A stretch of 60,000 nucleotides of DNA from Polytrichum commune (lineage: Eukaryota > Streptophyta > Polytrichopsida > Polytrichales > Polytrichaceae), in assembly GCA_950295325.1 (NCBI GenBank), contig OX485803.1:68589554-68649553 (forward strand), in the 5' to 3' direction. The translations under genes were made by a program, and so were the position numbers. The notes under the pieces are model-generated. The model ran no database searches. It was given only the letters and a program-made list of their open reading frames with translations, and had not been told where the DNA came from. Below, one piece after another: positions 21,654 to 32,454 of the stretch; position 1 is the first letter of the stretch; every line of letters starts with the position of its first letter.

Positions 21654-23546
21654 TTAAGCGTAGGGAGGATCCATCATCGCCCACTCGAACACTTGCTCAT
21701 ACTGTAATGCGGCGCGGTCCCAAGAGACATCTTTCTCCATGCCCCTCTGCATCATCCTTGCCCATCCCTCCCTGTCATTTCTAAATGCAAAAATGGAGCC
21801 CCACAAGCATGCCATCATGGCCTCCTTGGTGAGCGGCGAGAACGTCCAGCCGGTGCCGGCGCCTTTGCCGTTGTTCGCATCGGGGTCGTAATTGTCAATT
21901 GTGTCCCTAAGGCCACCGGTCGCGTGCGCCACAGGCACCGTCCCATACCGCATTGCATATAGTTGGTTAAGACCACATGGCTCAAATCTGGATGGCATCA
22001 AGAGAATATCGCATCCTGCGGTAATTCTGTGCGCAACAGGGACACTGAACCCCACCCACCCCCGGAATTTCTCCTTGTACTGGGTCTCGGCCCACTTCAT
22101 CCACTTCTCCATCTCCGAGTCGCCACTCCCAAGCATCACCAGCTGTACGTCATCCGTCATCAAATCAGGCACACCTTCTTGCACGATATCAGGCCCTTTC
22201 TGGTAGTCCAACCGCCCAATAAACCCAATCAAAGGTACGTCAGGCCGCACAGGAAGCCCTAGCTCCTTCTGCAACGCTGCCTTGCACTCGGCCTTCCCAG
22301 CCAGATCTCCAGCTTGGTAGTTCGCGGGGAGATGCTCATCCGTCGCCGGGTTCCAGTCCTCCACATCAACACCATTTGTGATACCATTAATCACCGCAGC
22401 TCTGCTCGACAAAAGCTTATCAAGCCCCCAACCGCCTTCAGGGGTGGTGATCTCCCACGCATACCCCTGGCTCACAGTTAAAATCCGGTCTGACGTCACA
22501 ATTGCACCCTTCAAGTGGTTGACAGCCTCCCCTTTGTCCAAAGCATGCAATCTCGCCCACTCTGGGAAAACCCATTCCAAAGCACCGTACCACTCCGCAG
22601 GCACGCCCAAATTCGCATACGTCGTCGCAGGCTCCACACCCTGGTGAGCAAGGTTATGCACAGCCAAGATGCACCGAGAGTCCGTGAAAACTTTGTGGCG
22701 CCTGTACTTGGAGGCTAGCAGCACTGGAAGAAGTCCTGCGTGCCAATCGTTGGCGATGAAGACACACTTCTCACCATATGTATAGCCACCCAGAGGTAGA
22801 ACAAGGGGAGCTTCACAGGCAGCATGGCAGAGCAGAGTGAACCTGAACTGGTTGTCACCAAATGACCCTCTGGTATCACCATAGGGAGTTCCAGTCCTAT
22901 GGTAAGCAGGGTGATCAACGAACACCCAATCAACCCCAGCCCTCCATTCTTGGAAATACGCCACCTCGTGTGTAGCTCCGAAGCATGTAATAGGAATGCG
23001 AACCTGGCAATCGAAGGCTCCCTCGTACAGCTCATCCGTGACGCCGTTCATGTAACGTGGGGAGACTACCATGACGCGATGCCCTCGTCGCGCAAGCGCG
23101 ATTGGGAGAGACCCGCACACGTCACCTAACCCTCCGGTTTTCGAGTACGGTGCAACTTCGGCGGTGACGAAGATAATGTTGTACAACGTGGTCGCACGCT
23201 TGCTGTTGTCGTCTGAGTCTGCGAGATCTTTTAGCATCTGGTTCTGCATCTCGCTCTGAGCGGTTGGATTTGCCGAGAAGACAAGATCGTTCCCCCCTCC
23301 TTGCGTTGGCCATGCTCCGATCGCCTCTTGCGCTGGCCGCACCGCGCCGCAGCAGATCTCCCGGGTTCGGTGAATCGAACATTGCCTTGCTATCCTCCCT
23401 TTCTTCACCGTGAACGAAGCAATTGCGCTTTTCGCCGCCACTCCATTGCTTGCGCTTCGGAGCACCTCCTCCCCTCCTCTCCTTGCTGCCGCAGCCGCTG
23501 ACGCTGACGTTACGCCCCTACCGCAGCCCAGGTGCACTGCCGCCAT
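21654..23546 (-). CDS. SSI: Starch synthase I, plastid, single exon
   Basis: This is an uninterrupted frame of 630 codons plus stop from ATG 23546. The frame is open 21 bases further upstream, but only a GTG is there. The enzyme transfers glucose from ADP-glucose to short amylopectin chains in the plastid stroma (GT5 family). About 120 N-terminal residues rich in A, S, R and K fit a transit peptide plus linker. The catalytic part starts near residue 121 with YNIIFVTAEVAPYSKTGGLG (ADP-glucose-binding KTGGL at 136-140). It continues with NDWHAGLLPVLLASKYR, HNLAHQGVEP, EWYGALEWVFPEWARLHALD (an SSI hallmark), FIGRLDYQKG, SRFEPCGLNQLYAM and ATGGLRDT. Length and sequence suit SSI better than GBSS or SSII-IV. 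The lack of introns is unusual, since angiosperm SSI genes have about fifteen exons. GC content is well above the flanks. It appears intact. Confidence 0.93.
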   Translation of the reverse strand: MAAVHLGCGRGVTSASAAAAARRGGEEVLRSASNGVAAKSAIASFTVKKGRIARQCSIHRTREICCGAVRPAQEAIGAWPTQGGGNDLVFSANPTAQSEMQNQMLKDLADSDDNSKRATTLYNIIFVTAEVAPYSKTGGLGDVCGSLPIALARRGHRVMVVSPRYMNGVTDELYEGAFDCQVRIPITCFGATHEVAYFQEWRAGVDWVFVDHPAYHRTGTPYGDTRGSFGDNQFRFTLLCHAACEAPLVLPLGGYTYGEKCVFIANDWHAGLLPVLLASKYRRHKVFTDSRCILAVHNLAHQGVEPATTYANLGVPAEWYGALEWVFPEWARLHALDKGEAVNHLKGAIVTSDRILTVSQGYAWEITTPEGGWGLDKLLSSRAAVINGITNGVDVEDWNPATDEHLPANYQAGDLAGKAECKAALQKELGLPVRPDVPLIGFIGRLDYQKGPDIVQEGVPDLMTDDVQLVMLGSGDSEMEKWMKWAETQYKEKFRGWVGFSVPVAHRITAGCDILLMPSRFEPCGLNQLYAMRYGTVPVAHATGGLRDTIDNYDPDANNGKGAGTGWTFSPLTKEAMMACLWGSIFAFRNDREGWARMMQRGMEKDVSWDRAALQYEQVFEWAMMDPPYA

Positions 23547-24260
23547 CTCCTTACCTCCTACTCTCACAACTCTACAACATCAATCAATCTCTCACGCACA
23601 AACTTCTCCCAGTCCTCTTAACCCTACACCTCCCCTGCTTTCTCGACAAATTGCAAAACACGAACCAGACTCTAAAACTCCCTCGATCAATCCTCCGACA
23701 CCAAGTTAAGACTCTTCGACACCCTTCCGATCACACAAAACTCTCTCGGGACCTTTCCCGAGAGGGACCTCACCAAGCAGGAGGAAGGTAACCCTATCTG
23801 CGTGCTTTGTGCACCAATTGAGAAGCTCGAGAGCTCGTTCAACGTCGAATCGAAGGAGCTCGCACCCTTGTACTAGAGCGATGCCGTCCCTGCCCCCCTC
23901 AGCGAGGCCCTCGAGCACACAAATCTAACCCGCTCGCGTTGGCTTGCTTTGCTTTCTCCGCAAATTGCAAAGGGGACGAGTATCGGAGAAAGCAGAAAGG
24001 TGAAGATGGCCTCCCGTCACCGCCCGTCACTTCACGATAATCTGCTCTGATTGGCCGGACATCGGACGGCTTCTGTGGCCCCAGTATGGTGTCTGTCACC
24101 GCCCGTGTTGACAGGTGGCAGTGTTCTATTTGTCCGATTCTCGGTTAGATCTGACGGTGACAGGGGGTTGGTATCTCTTTACTCTGGACGTTAGCGTCCC
24201 CGTCACGTGCCCTTCAATGCCCGTCACCTGGTTGTGTCTCAACTTTCGGTAAGTAGTCTT
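23547..24260 (-). promoter_or_regulatory. Starch synthase I upstream region with CCGTCAC/TGACG cluster and G-box
   Basis: This GC-rich stretch lies 5' of the gene. CCGTCAC occurs at 24014, 24024, 24200 and 24221, CTGTCACC at 24093, and a direct TGACGGTGACAG at 24152. TGACG words bind TGA-type bZIP proteins. A perfect G-box CACGTG sits at 24204-24209, inside one motif. The cluster lies about 465-680 bp upstream of the ATG. The transcription start is not defined. A frame at 23706-23918 (minus) is open but has no ATG. Confidence 0.45.
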
Positions 24261-25749
24261 ACATATATATAGACATGATGAAATCGATCTTTTGTTATAT
24301 ATACAATTAAACTAGAGTAAAAACAAAAGCATACTCAAGTCTACTTTTTGGAAGGGATTTTATATTCGTTCTTAAATGTCAGGTTATGTACATTTATTTT
24401 AGGTTTCAATCAATATTAAATTGGAGATCTTTTTCTTTTTAAAAAGTGTGAGAAAAAAAAAGTTTCATGACTTTAGTTAGCGGAGGAGTTACGTTCCACC
24501 TTAAGAACGCCTAGATCACTAACCTTATGCTAGGTCCATAAACGTGCACTAATCTCAACTTAAAATTTGTTTACTTTTCATTACACTTACTAAAATTCTT
24601 GGCATCTTTGTAGTAGGCCTCATGGCCTACCCAACTCCCTGGTATTATTGGGTAATGTTATGTTGGTTGTGATCATGTTTGAGTATTTTGGGTTTCAACA
24701 TATTGAATTGTGATTGTAATCCATAATACATGAGAGTGTGAAATGTGTGTCCCTGTAGCATTCAGTTGTTGTACGTGCATAATAGACTTCATTAACTAGT
24801 ATTTGTACATGTGTATTGGGTGTGGAAGATTTGAAAGGTGAACATATGACAACAACGAAATTAGAATAACTGGGAATGGTTGTTGAATAACTCTCCACAT
24901 ATTTTGAATGTTGACATGTAAGGTGGGTTGTTGTGATTCACTTGATTGTCAAATATATCTTAAATTCAATAAGAGGGGTTTGTATTCCTCTAGAAAAAAG
25001 CCAGTTACTCCCAACCCCACATCTCTATGATTACACTTGATAAGCTATCACTATTTGTTATTTTGAGGATAGATGTATGAGGGAGTATGTTTGTTGATGG
25101 AAAAACGAGCACATAAGGTATGCAAGTAGGAGAAATATCTTCAATTTGTGTTTGAAGCAAACCATGCTTTTTAGTCCAGCCTAGTTGGTTATTTTAGTTG
25201 GACATTTGTTTTATAACCAGGACCATTTTCCTCTTTCTTTCAATGTTGACATTTGCTTTATCATCAACTTGCGAATGTAAGCCCAAGAACCACTGGCATT
25301 GCTTGTAATATGGACATCAACGACATTGTTGTCATGTAAACTTGGATATATGTATTCAAATCACACATAGCATGTCTTTGAGCAACGTTTTCTTTCGTGT
25401 AGGAATATATTTTACACTTCAAAATATTATGCTATAATCTTATTTCTATTTTAGAAGGAAAATTGGTATCAAAGAATTTAGTTATTTAGCTCATGTAGAA
25501 ATTGTTTTCAATGTATTCAATACTTGTTGTATCATGTACTCCAAATCCATTGAATACTAATGAAAACAAACATGAAATCTATCAACTATTCAATGCATGG
25601 TCAATACATGTATTCCATACTATCTTATTTGGTGATCTATCTTACAATCCTTACCACATGCCCTTCATACCCCGTCAAGTGGTACGGTAGATGTGCTTAA
25701 TTCGGTTATTAGTCTTAACTGAACACCTATGGTTGAGCAATATATGACC
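24261..25749. other. AT-rich intergenic sequence, nothing recognised
   Basis: No motif-bearing frame, RNA signature or clear terminal repeat was found. Confidence 0.45.
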
Positions 25750-26050
25750 AGATGTGACTCCAAAAACATATACCAAAAAAACAATGATGTGTTCAAAAGA
25801 AAGTGGACTACATGCTCAACAAATGATTGTCATTCCAAACTCAATGGTCAATGTAATTGAGAGACACTTATGTGACCGTTTAACGAAGACGAAATCCTTC
25901 ACATTTATGATGAATAAGATATACAAACGAACTCCAAAGAGTATGAGGAGAGTGTGTAGGAGCTCAATTTGGATTTGTTAACCTTCTCATAGCAATCGCA
26001 TGTTTCATATCCTCATAGAAGTGGCCTCATAACCATTTAAGAACATCTAC
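25750..26050 (+). repeat. Dispersed repeat family K fragment
   Basis: Collinear with the inverse of 15390-15690 (GTGTTCAAAAGAAAGTGGAC, CTACATGCTCAA, CACATTTATGATGAATAAGA, GTTTCATATCCTC). Confidence 0.5.
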
Positions 26051-26683
26051 CTTAATTTTCAAAGAAAAGTCGCCCGTCACCTCTCGTTTTCGTTGGATGC
26101 TTTTGGCCGTTTGGAAGTTATTGCCATGGCCGATCATCAAATGCCCTTCATTCCTTGTCAAGGCATCGAGATGTGGATTATTCTTCTTCCCTTAAAGGGC
26201 GTCCACTAGTAAGGCTAGCTACGTAGGACCTTTTGCTTTTGCTCTTTTGTAGTACACTAGCATGCGGAGGATTGCATTGGTTGGTGTTGATTGACAAATT
26301 TCAATATCCCGTGTACCATCCTTTTTTGATTTTTATAAAACTCGGTGGTTGGCAATTGAGGCTCACATTCGTGATGACATTCTTCGTGAGTGTCTCGTTA
26401 TTAATCATTGTACTATTGGTATGCAGGGGCATCGCCATCCTTGATTTTCAAGATAGGTCTGCTTGGAAAATCAAATTTTTTTCTGGTGCATATTTTTTCG
26501 GGAGAAATATTATTTTATGTATATGACCTGGGCTTTCGGGTGGGTCCTTCGGGTCCAAAATAAGCCCCGCCTACCTGGACCTAGGCCTGGCGACACCCAT
26601 GTTGGCATGCTCAAAACTATGCATGTCAAATTGTAATCTAATTTTATGTGACATCAAATTTTTTTTAATCATGGGTGTCAGTT
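26051..26683. other. Intergenic sequence, nothing recognised
   Basis: A hydrophobic frame at 26233-26526 has no known motif and is likely chance. GGGTGGGTCC and CTAGGCCTGG words near 26540-26590 suggest a repeat edge, but no partner was found. Confidence 0.35.
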
Positions 26684-27075
26684 ACTAGGTACACTATATT
26701 TTATGTCACAACGGTAACTTTTCGAATGACACTCTTTATGAATAAGTTTTACAAGTACCGTCATCCCAACTTTACTTTTGGTTCATCCAAATGCCACTTG
26801 TTGAAACAAAAGGCTGGTATATTTTGCATCCTTTTTCTTTCTTTTTTGTAATGAAGAATGGTCACAGATGATTGAAACATGGATGCAAATCACTTAGTAA
26901 GCGGCAGTAATTGCTACATTGGAAATCAACATTGCCCAATTTTCTTCACAAGGAATGACAAATAATATTAGGTTTACATTTAGTGTTGGTGACACCACAT
27001 GGGCGGTTTACAATTAATATTGAGCAAAACAAATGAAATTGATGGCACTAAATACAGTAATTAGTGCAGTTTTGT
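26684..27075 (-). repeat. CTACACTAAATA palindromic-tip repeat, degraded full-length copy
   Basis: It matches 41735-42114 along its length, including TTTACATTTAGTGTTGGTGA and TTTACAATTAATATTGAGCA near the right side. The right tip GGCACTAAATACAGTAATTAGTG is partly palindromic. It abuts the second 5S-derived repeat. Confidence 0.5.
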
Positions 27076-27080
27076 TACAT

Positions 27081-27425
27081 GCGGGGTGGCTTAAATCCAA
27101 GGTCTTAACCCGGATCTCATGGGAACCTCCAAGGCTTAGTTCCCTAAGGTTGGAATAGTACAATGATGGGAAACCTTGCTAGTGCTCAATTTCCATTGTA
27201 CCCTGCAACCTATGATCCACCCAATAATCATACTAGGCCCTAGGGTATTCGGGTGAACTGGGTATTTTCAACCAACCACGTGGGAACCTAGTGTCTTGCC
27301 TTGGGAAACATAGGTACCGACCAACTTGATTGCACATGTTCAAGTTGTTCACTTTTGAAAGAAGGCAGTAGTCATCAGGGGGCCATCTAATTTTCGTAAT
27401 GCATGTTTCGGAATTACATGTAGAA
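27081..27425 (+). repeat. 5S-rRNA-derived dispersed repeat, copy 2
   Basis: On the plus strand CCGGATCTCATGGGAACCTC (27110-27129) matches the 5S CGGATCCCATCAGAACTCC segment. It is followed by GGAATAGTACAATGATGGG, matching the AGAGTAGTACTAGGATGGG segment. The ~220-bp body and the TAATG...GGAATTACA end (27396-27418) align with copy 1. Box A is more damaged than in copy 1. The shared non-5S body shows a mobile repeat rather than a stray 5S pseudogene. Confidence 0.62.
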
Positions 27426-28571
27426 TCAAATTAGCTTGAGAATGAGACAACACCATAATTCACACCAGTGGTAACATTGGAGTCGTCTTTCATTTTTCTT
27501 TTTATTACACGTTTCGTGTTCGCTTCATTAGTGTTGAAGTTGTCATGGTACAACAATATATGAAGTCCCAAAAGATCAGTGTTTACGATACATGTAAACA
27601 TATGTAAACAATGTTCACAATCAATGCATGATGCCACTTATGTAGTTTGTATTAACTAGGCGTGTTGTAATGTTTTGTCCTCCAGGAGGTTTGGGTTTGT
27701 GACGTCTATGTAAACTCATCCATCACGAATGAAGGGGCTATGGTAAAAAAAAACAAGTTCTCTACATTTTGAGGGGCAATTCATTCCCTCTATACTCTAC
27801 TAGAATATTGGAACTATGTAATATCATTTTCGTAGTCAACTCCTCTAAAACAAACACATTTTCAGACTATATAAATAGTTTGTTGCATTTTCACCTTCAC
27901 AATGGGTGAGTTTACGTAGACACCATGAATAACAAAAATCAATGTGGGTACTCTTACAAACATTTTGGACCCTGAAAGCTCAAGATTAGTGTATATTAAC
28001 TAGAGTGGTAGGCTTCGTCCAAATTATTAAAAAAAAAAACATGATTAGAGCTTGGATAATTATATGGTTACTTTTATATGAGCTAACTTTGAAGTTAAAA
28101 ATGTGTGTTCACTACAAACTACACAATGCGCTCTACCACACCAAGGTTAGCATAACATTATTTAGATGAGTCAATACGGTGGGTAGAGATGGGAATAAGC
28201 CATATTTTACTTGGAATTATGCTGTGTTTATTCTTACAACAGAGCGATGTACTGACAAATTTAACCTAAAAAGCTTGGGTGAAGCAATGCTAGTATTGAA
28301 CGACTAATAGTAATTAATTAATTTTATGAAGTTAGATGTATGTCATTTATAAAGGTATTGCTCAAAATGATGATTTTGGTGAAAGCAATGATGCAATTAA
28401 ATATTTAAAGATCTTGTAGATATTTACATAAATTTATCAAGGGCCTTTATAACAAATGATATCGAGGTCCTTCCAATAAGAGGGCCCCTGTTGGGTGCCA
28501 ACATGCCACATGGGAGCATGCACAGGGGGCACCTAGTGTAAAATTTTGCATATATGTACAATATCCAACAT

Positions 28572-28574
<3 letters not shown>
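27426..28574. other. Intergenic sequence with one dispersed-repeat fragment
   Basis: 28188-28260 (GGGAATAAGCCATATTTTAC...AACAGAGC) resembles 14325-14390. No gene signature is seen elsewhere. Confidence 0.4.
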
Positions 28575-28605
<31 letters not shown>

Positions 28606-28620
28606 GGGGGGGGGGGGGGA
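28575..28620 (+). repeat. (GT)n microsatellite followed by a G run
   Basis: About 15 GT units directly followed by a run of about 14 G. Confidence 0.9.
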
Positions 28621-29748
28621 GTTGATTTTTTTGGCATACATTTTGAGGACCCTATAATCACTTAATATTGGAATTCAAGCCTTTTGTTGGGATGGCATGT
28701 TAGACCTTTTATATCCATAGTTGTATATCTTAAGATTTTTTTTTTTGAAAGTAGGACTAGAAGTGAAAGAGGCACTTTTCAAGATTCCAATACACAAAAA
28801 CATGGCAATGAAGATTGCTTTTGGTATACATTTATTGATTAGATGTAGTGTAAAATAGTGCATCACAAATGATTTGAGTATGAACCAATAAGGTATGGCA
28901 TAAGCATAGGCAACTTAACCTCGCGTGTAAACACATTATGCTAGACACTTAGCATCATTACTATCCAATGCATACAAGTTGGAGGATGGTTAATATGTCA
29001 TTGTCATGGTTGATAAAATTGAATTGAGATCTAACCACTTAGCGTCCGAAGAATCATATTGTACTTGAAAGAACCTCTAGCTTTAAAAAATGAATACAAT
29101 AAAACCATGATGTTGTAACTAGACCCAATTTCTTCCCATTGGATGATGGTTTGTTTTAAAAGTCCACATGTTGTCACGATATTCTCCATTTTGATCCAAC
29201 TTTCCTTTGCATCTTTTGCACCCTTCCTATCCAATAGGACCCCACATCCTTTGTCATTGCAACTCTACCCCTTATTCACGTTCCAACAACCTTTGTAGTA
29301 GATGTCTTTAATGGGATATGCATTTTCACAAAGTATACTCCGCGAAATGGTTCCAGTCCCAATACACAAGTAGAACTAGAAGGAGCAACACTTAGATAGT
29401 TAGTATAATTATTGAAGTCACGCACCCTTGTTAGCCACACAACACACGAGAGAGAGAGTGGGGGTGGAAATGAGCCCCCATCAGGGTTTTCGGGAGGTCA
29501 TTTCTCCTTCCCTAAGGGTGTCCTTTAATCAATGAAATATTCAACGTTATGAATGAAGTAGTCTCACTATTTGGGATGATGGGAAAGAAATCATTCTCAT
29601 TAGGCAAATAACTTAAGGTCTCCCTAAGCTCTTAATAATATACAACAATTTGACCTTTGTTGATATTTTTCAAAAATTATCTTAACAAACATTTGATTTT
29701 TCTCTTGGGATATTTGTTCATGAATGTTAGAGTTATATGTATACACCT
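28621..29748. other. Intergenic sequence, nothing recognised
   Basis: No open frame with recognisable motifs; a short GAGAGAGAG tract lies at 29450. Confidence 0.4.
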
Positions 29749-29752
29749 AATA

Positions 29753-30103
29753 ACTACACTAAATATGATATTTGGTGTCACCAATTCTAATTGTCTTGCT
29801 CATTACTAATTGTAAACTGTGGTATAGTGTCACCAACACTAAATGTTAATCCAACATTATTTGTCATTCCTTGTAGATTTTTTGGGGTATTATAGGTCTA
29901 CATTGTTGCAATTATTGTCACTTACCAAGTGATATTTCATCACAAGTTATTGACGAGAGAAGGTAAGGTTTTGGCCAATGGATGAACTCATCCATCATCC
30001 ATGACAATATTTGTTCACTTATTCTTAAGTGACGACATCCGAAAAGTTACCATAGTGACATTAAATTCCATATGACACTAAATAACATATTTCGTGTAGT
30101 AGG
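29753..30103 (+). mobile_element. CTACACTAAATA palindromic-tip element, full-length copy
   Basis: The left tip CTACACTAAATATGATATTT and the right tip TGACACTAAATAACATATTT...GTGTAG bound about 350 bp that align end to end with the reverse complement of 41735-42114. The tip is itself nearly palindromic. There is no coding capacity, so it is non-autonomous. Confidence 0.6.
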
Positions 30104-31899
30104 CTAAGTTGTTCTAACCTAAGTATTAGGTATAAAGGCCATCTTTTGTTATTTGTAATTTTGTTTTAATTTATAATTTTGAAAAATAAATGCTACCCTA
30201 TGTTATATTCCACCCCCTTTTGGAAAATATTGGAAGTGTGCCCCGCCCCCCCCAAGGAGCATGTCCATTGCCCTTAGCCATCAAAAAATCGAGGTGTCTT
30301 TTGAATCGAGATGGTCTAAGATGAAAGTATAGCAAACTCCTAGACCATTTCTTCAAGATAAAGGATTTTTCTTCAAATGTATATGAGTTAAAAATAGTGG
30401 TCATGTTTGTGAAAAGGATAACCACAATTATTTAACTTTGACTTTAAACATATAATAAGCTATAAAAACTACATAGACGGCCTTCAACCTATAATCGAAA
30501 TAGCATGTCACAAGAAGCAAGTCAACCATAAATGATAATGATGACCAAATTTACTACATATAATCATCGAGGCAACACTAGCATATTTGCAAGTATTCAA
30601 ATTTTTGGAGCTTAAATCTCTCTCACAACATATATATTGCACCAGTCATAAGAGTACAACATGCATGATGCTTAATCTACATTAGGGGTCTTAGTCATTA
30701 ACATTGCCTAAAAACTTACACATGTAAGTGAAACATACAAAAGTAACACCTAATAAGTCCCTCGGGGCCGGGCCTCTACAACATTTAGGGTTAACATCAT
30801 AGAGAGACTATAGAACTTTTCTTTAGTCATTTAACGACTTTCATAGATCACATCCAAATGAGACGATGTGGAAATTATGAACTTGATTGCATTGGCCTCC
30901 TTGCCAAATCACATTATCTTGTGCACTGTCAGGGCCCAAGTGCCCAAAGTATCCGTTACGAACACTTCTACATTACTAAAGTCAGGGCCGATCTTCAAGG
31001 AACAAGCCCACCAAACATCGATCGCAGAACCAAAAGTTTTCAACAAAAGGAAGACACCAAAGATGCGTTGCACGCAGTCCAACATTAAATAAGATTGGAA
31101 AACACTCATTTGAGCCAAGAAAGGTGATGCAGTCACTTGGGGGGGAGTCAGTCTGTATCTTTATCTTTTCTACTTCTGTAGTGAAGATTCTTGTCTATCA
31201 AAATTGAGTAATTTAAGGTAGTGAAACCCCTGAGGATTGAGACAAGCCACAAGTTTCAAGTTCCAAGTGGCAGCACAGCACAATTTTGATCTAGAGGCTC
31301 TGTCAAGAGGCAGAAGGAGAATACTATTCTGTCATCATCACAATTCATTCCAACCACAAAAAGGGAGACTGATTCAAGCCTAAAGTTAGTAGCACGTGTA
31401 ACTTATACAGCATTTTTGGGTTTAAATACTAGGCTTCAGATTCATACGGGTAATAATAGATCACATTATTTTAGCCAGTTTAAATGTGAGTCCACTCTTA
31501 TCCAGGAGTGGAGTATGTTAAGTTAAGTTACCTGGTTGGAAAGCCTGGAGTCTGCATGGCCTCCAAGTTCCCACAAAGAACAATAGAATATCTCAAACTA
31601 CATATACCATGTTGTCAGTGACCTCATGTATCCGTGGGTCAGAAATAAACGGTGCACCTGCAATTTTGATTCTCCACGGGTTCAGGCATTATTGCATGTA
31701 TCTAACTGACATTCCTTATAAATGATGAACTTTGCAAAAGTATCAATACTTTTGTCATAAACACCAATACTTGTATTCGTACAATCACACGAATACATTC
31801 TCACATAAATACAAAAAATCTCGAGAAAAAAGTAGACCCCATAAATTGTTTTATGTCTATAAATCAACAACTCGATCTTCACACAAGAAAGAAAATTTT
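30104..31899. other. Intergenic sequence, nothing recognised
   Basis: Two overlapping short frames at 30858-31092 (plus) have no known motif. Sequence similarity to the second malate dehydrogenase locus begins only near 31900. Confidence 0.4.
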
Positions 31900-32454
31900 A
31901 TTGCACAGTAGTGCCAATAAAGTTCAATTAATCCGCAGCAAAATTGCGCTTGCAAACAGAATCGCAAGCTTGAGTACAAGGGCGTTGTATAAATCTTTCT
32001 GATGGAGATGTGGATGCACAAGCCGAAAGTATGGCCCTATTAGGGGGCTGCCGTCACAGCTGTTTTTGGACCTAAAGATGGTCACGCAAATGGTCCAAGA
32101 GACAGGAATGAGAAGTCTCACCCCAACTCAATCGTAAAGTGATCCTGTGATCTTGATGTGCACATAATGCTTGCACTTGTTTCATCATCTCATCTTATAA
32201 TCGACCTAACTATGTTCTCGGCAGAACTAATTGCTATCTTTTTGAAAGTGGAAGGATCAAAACTAAATCTCATCTATGTCTAAGTAGGCAGCCCTACATG
32301 ATCGCCTGAAACCCATAAGCATCTTAACAAGGAATGTAGACCGCTGCAACAGCTGGTTCCAAACCTATCATCCATCACTATTTCATCCTGACCTTTACCT
32401 TCACTCAATGCCCCTACCAGACAGAACTGGACAACAAGAAAGGCTATAATTTTT

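Noticed and set aside
21654-23546. Granule-bound starch synthase (GBSS)
   Set aside because: The motif EWYGALEWVFPEWARLHALD and the DVCGSLPIALARRGHRVMVV context fit soluble starch synthase I rather than GBSS.
21892-23791. Many plus-strand frames across and upstream of starch synthase I
   Set aside because: They are antisense shadows of the GC-rich coding exon and promoter; none has a recognisable motif.
23706-23918. Possible upstream ORF of starch synthase I (minus)
   Set aside because: There is no ATG in the frame (it begins at GTG) and no known domain.
26233-26526. 97-codon hydrophobic frame as a membrane protein
   Set aside because: Leucine- and phenylalanine-rich text is expected by chance from T-rich DNA; no motif or conservation could be seen.
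28447-28641. Frame with HTHTHTHT and proline runs
   Set aside because: It is a translation of the GT microsatellite and G run.
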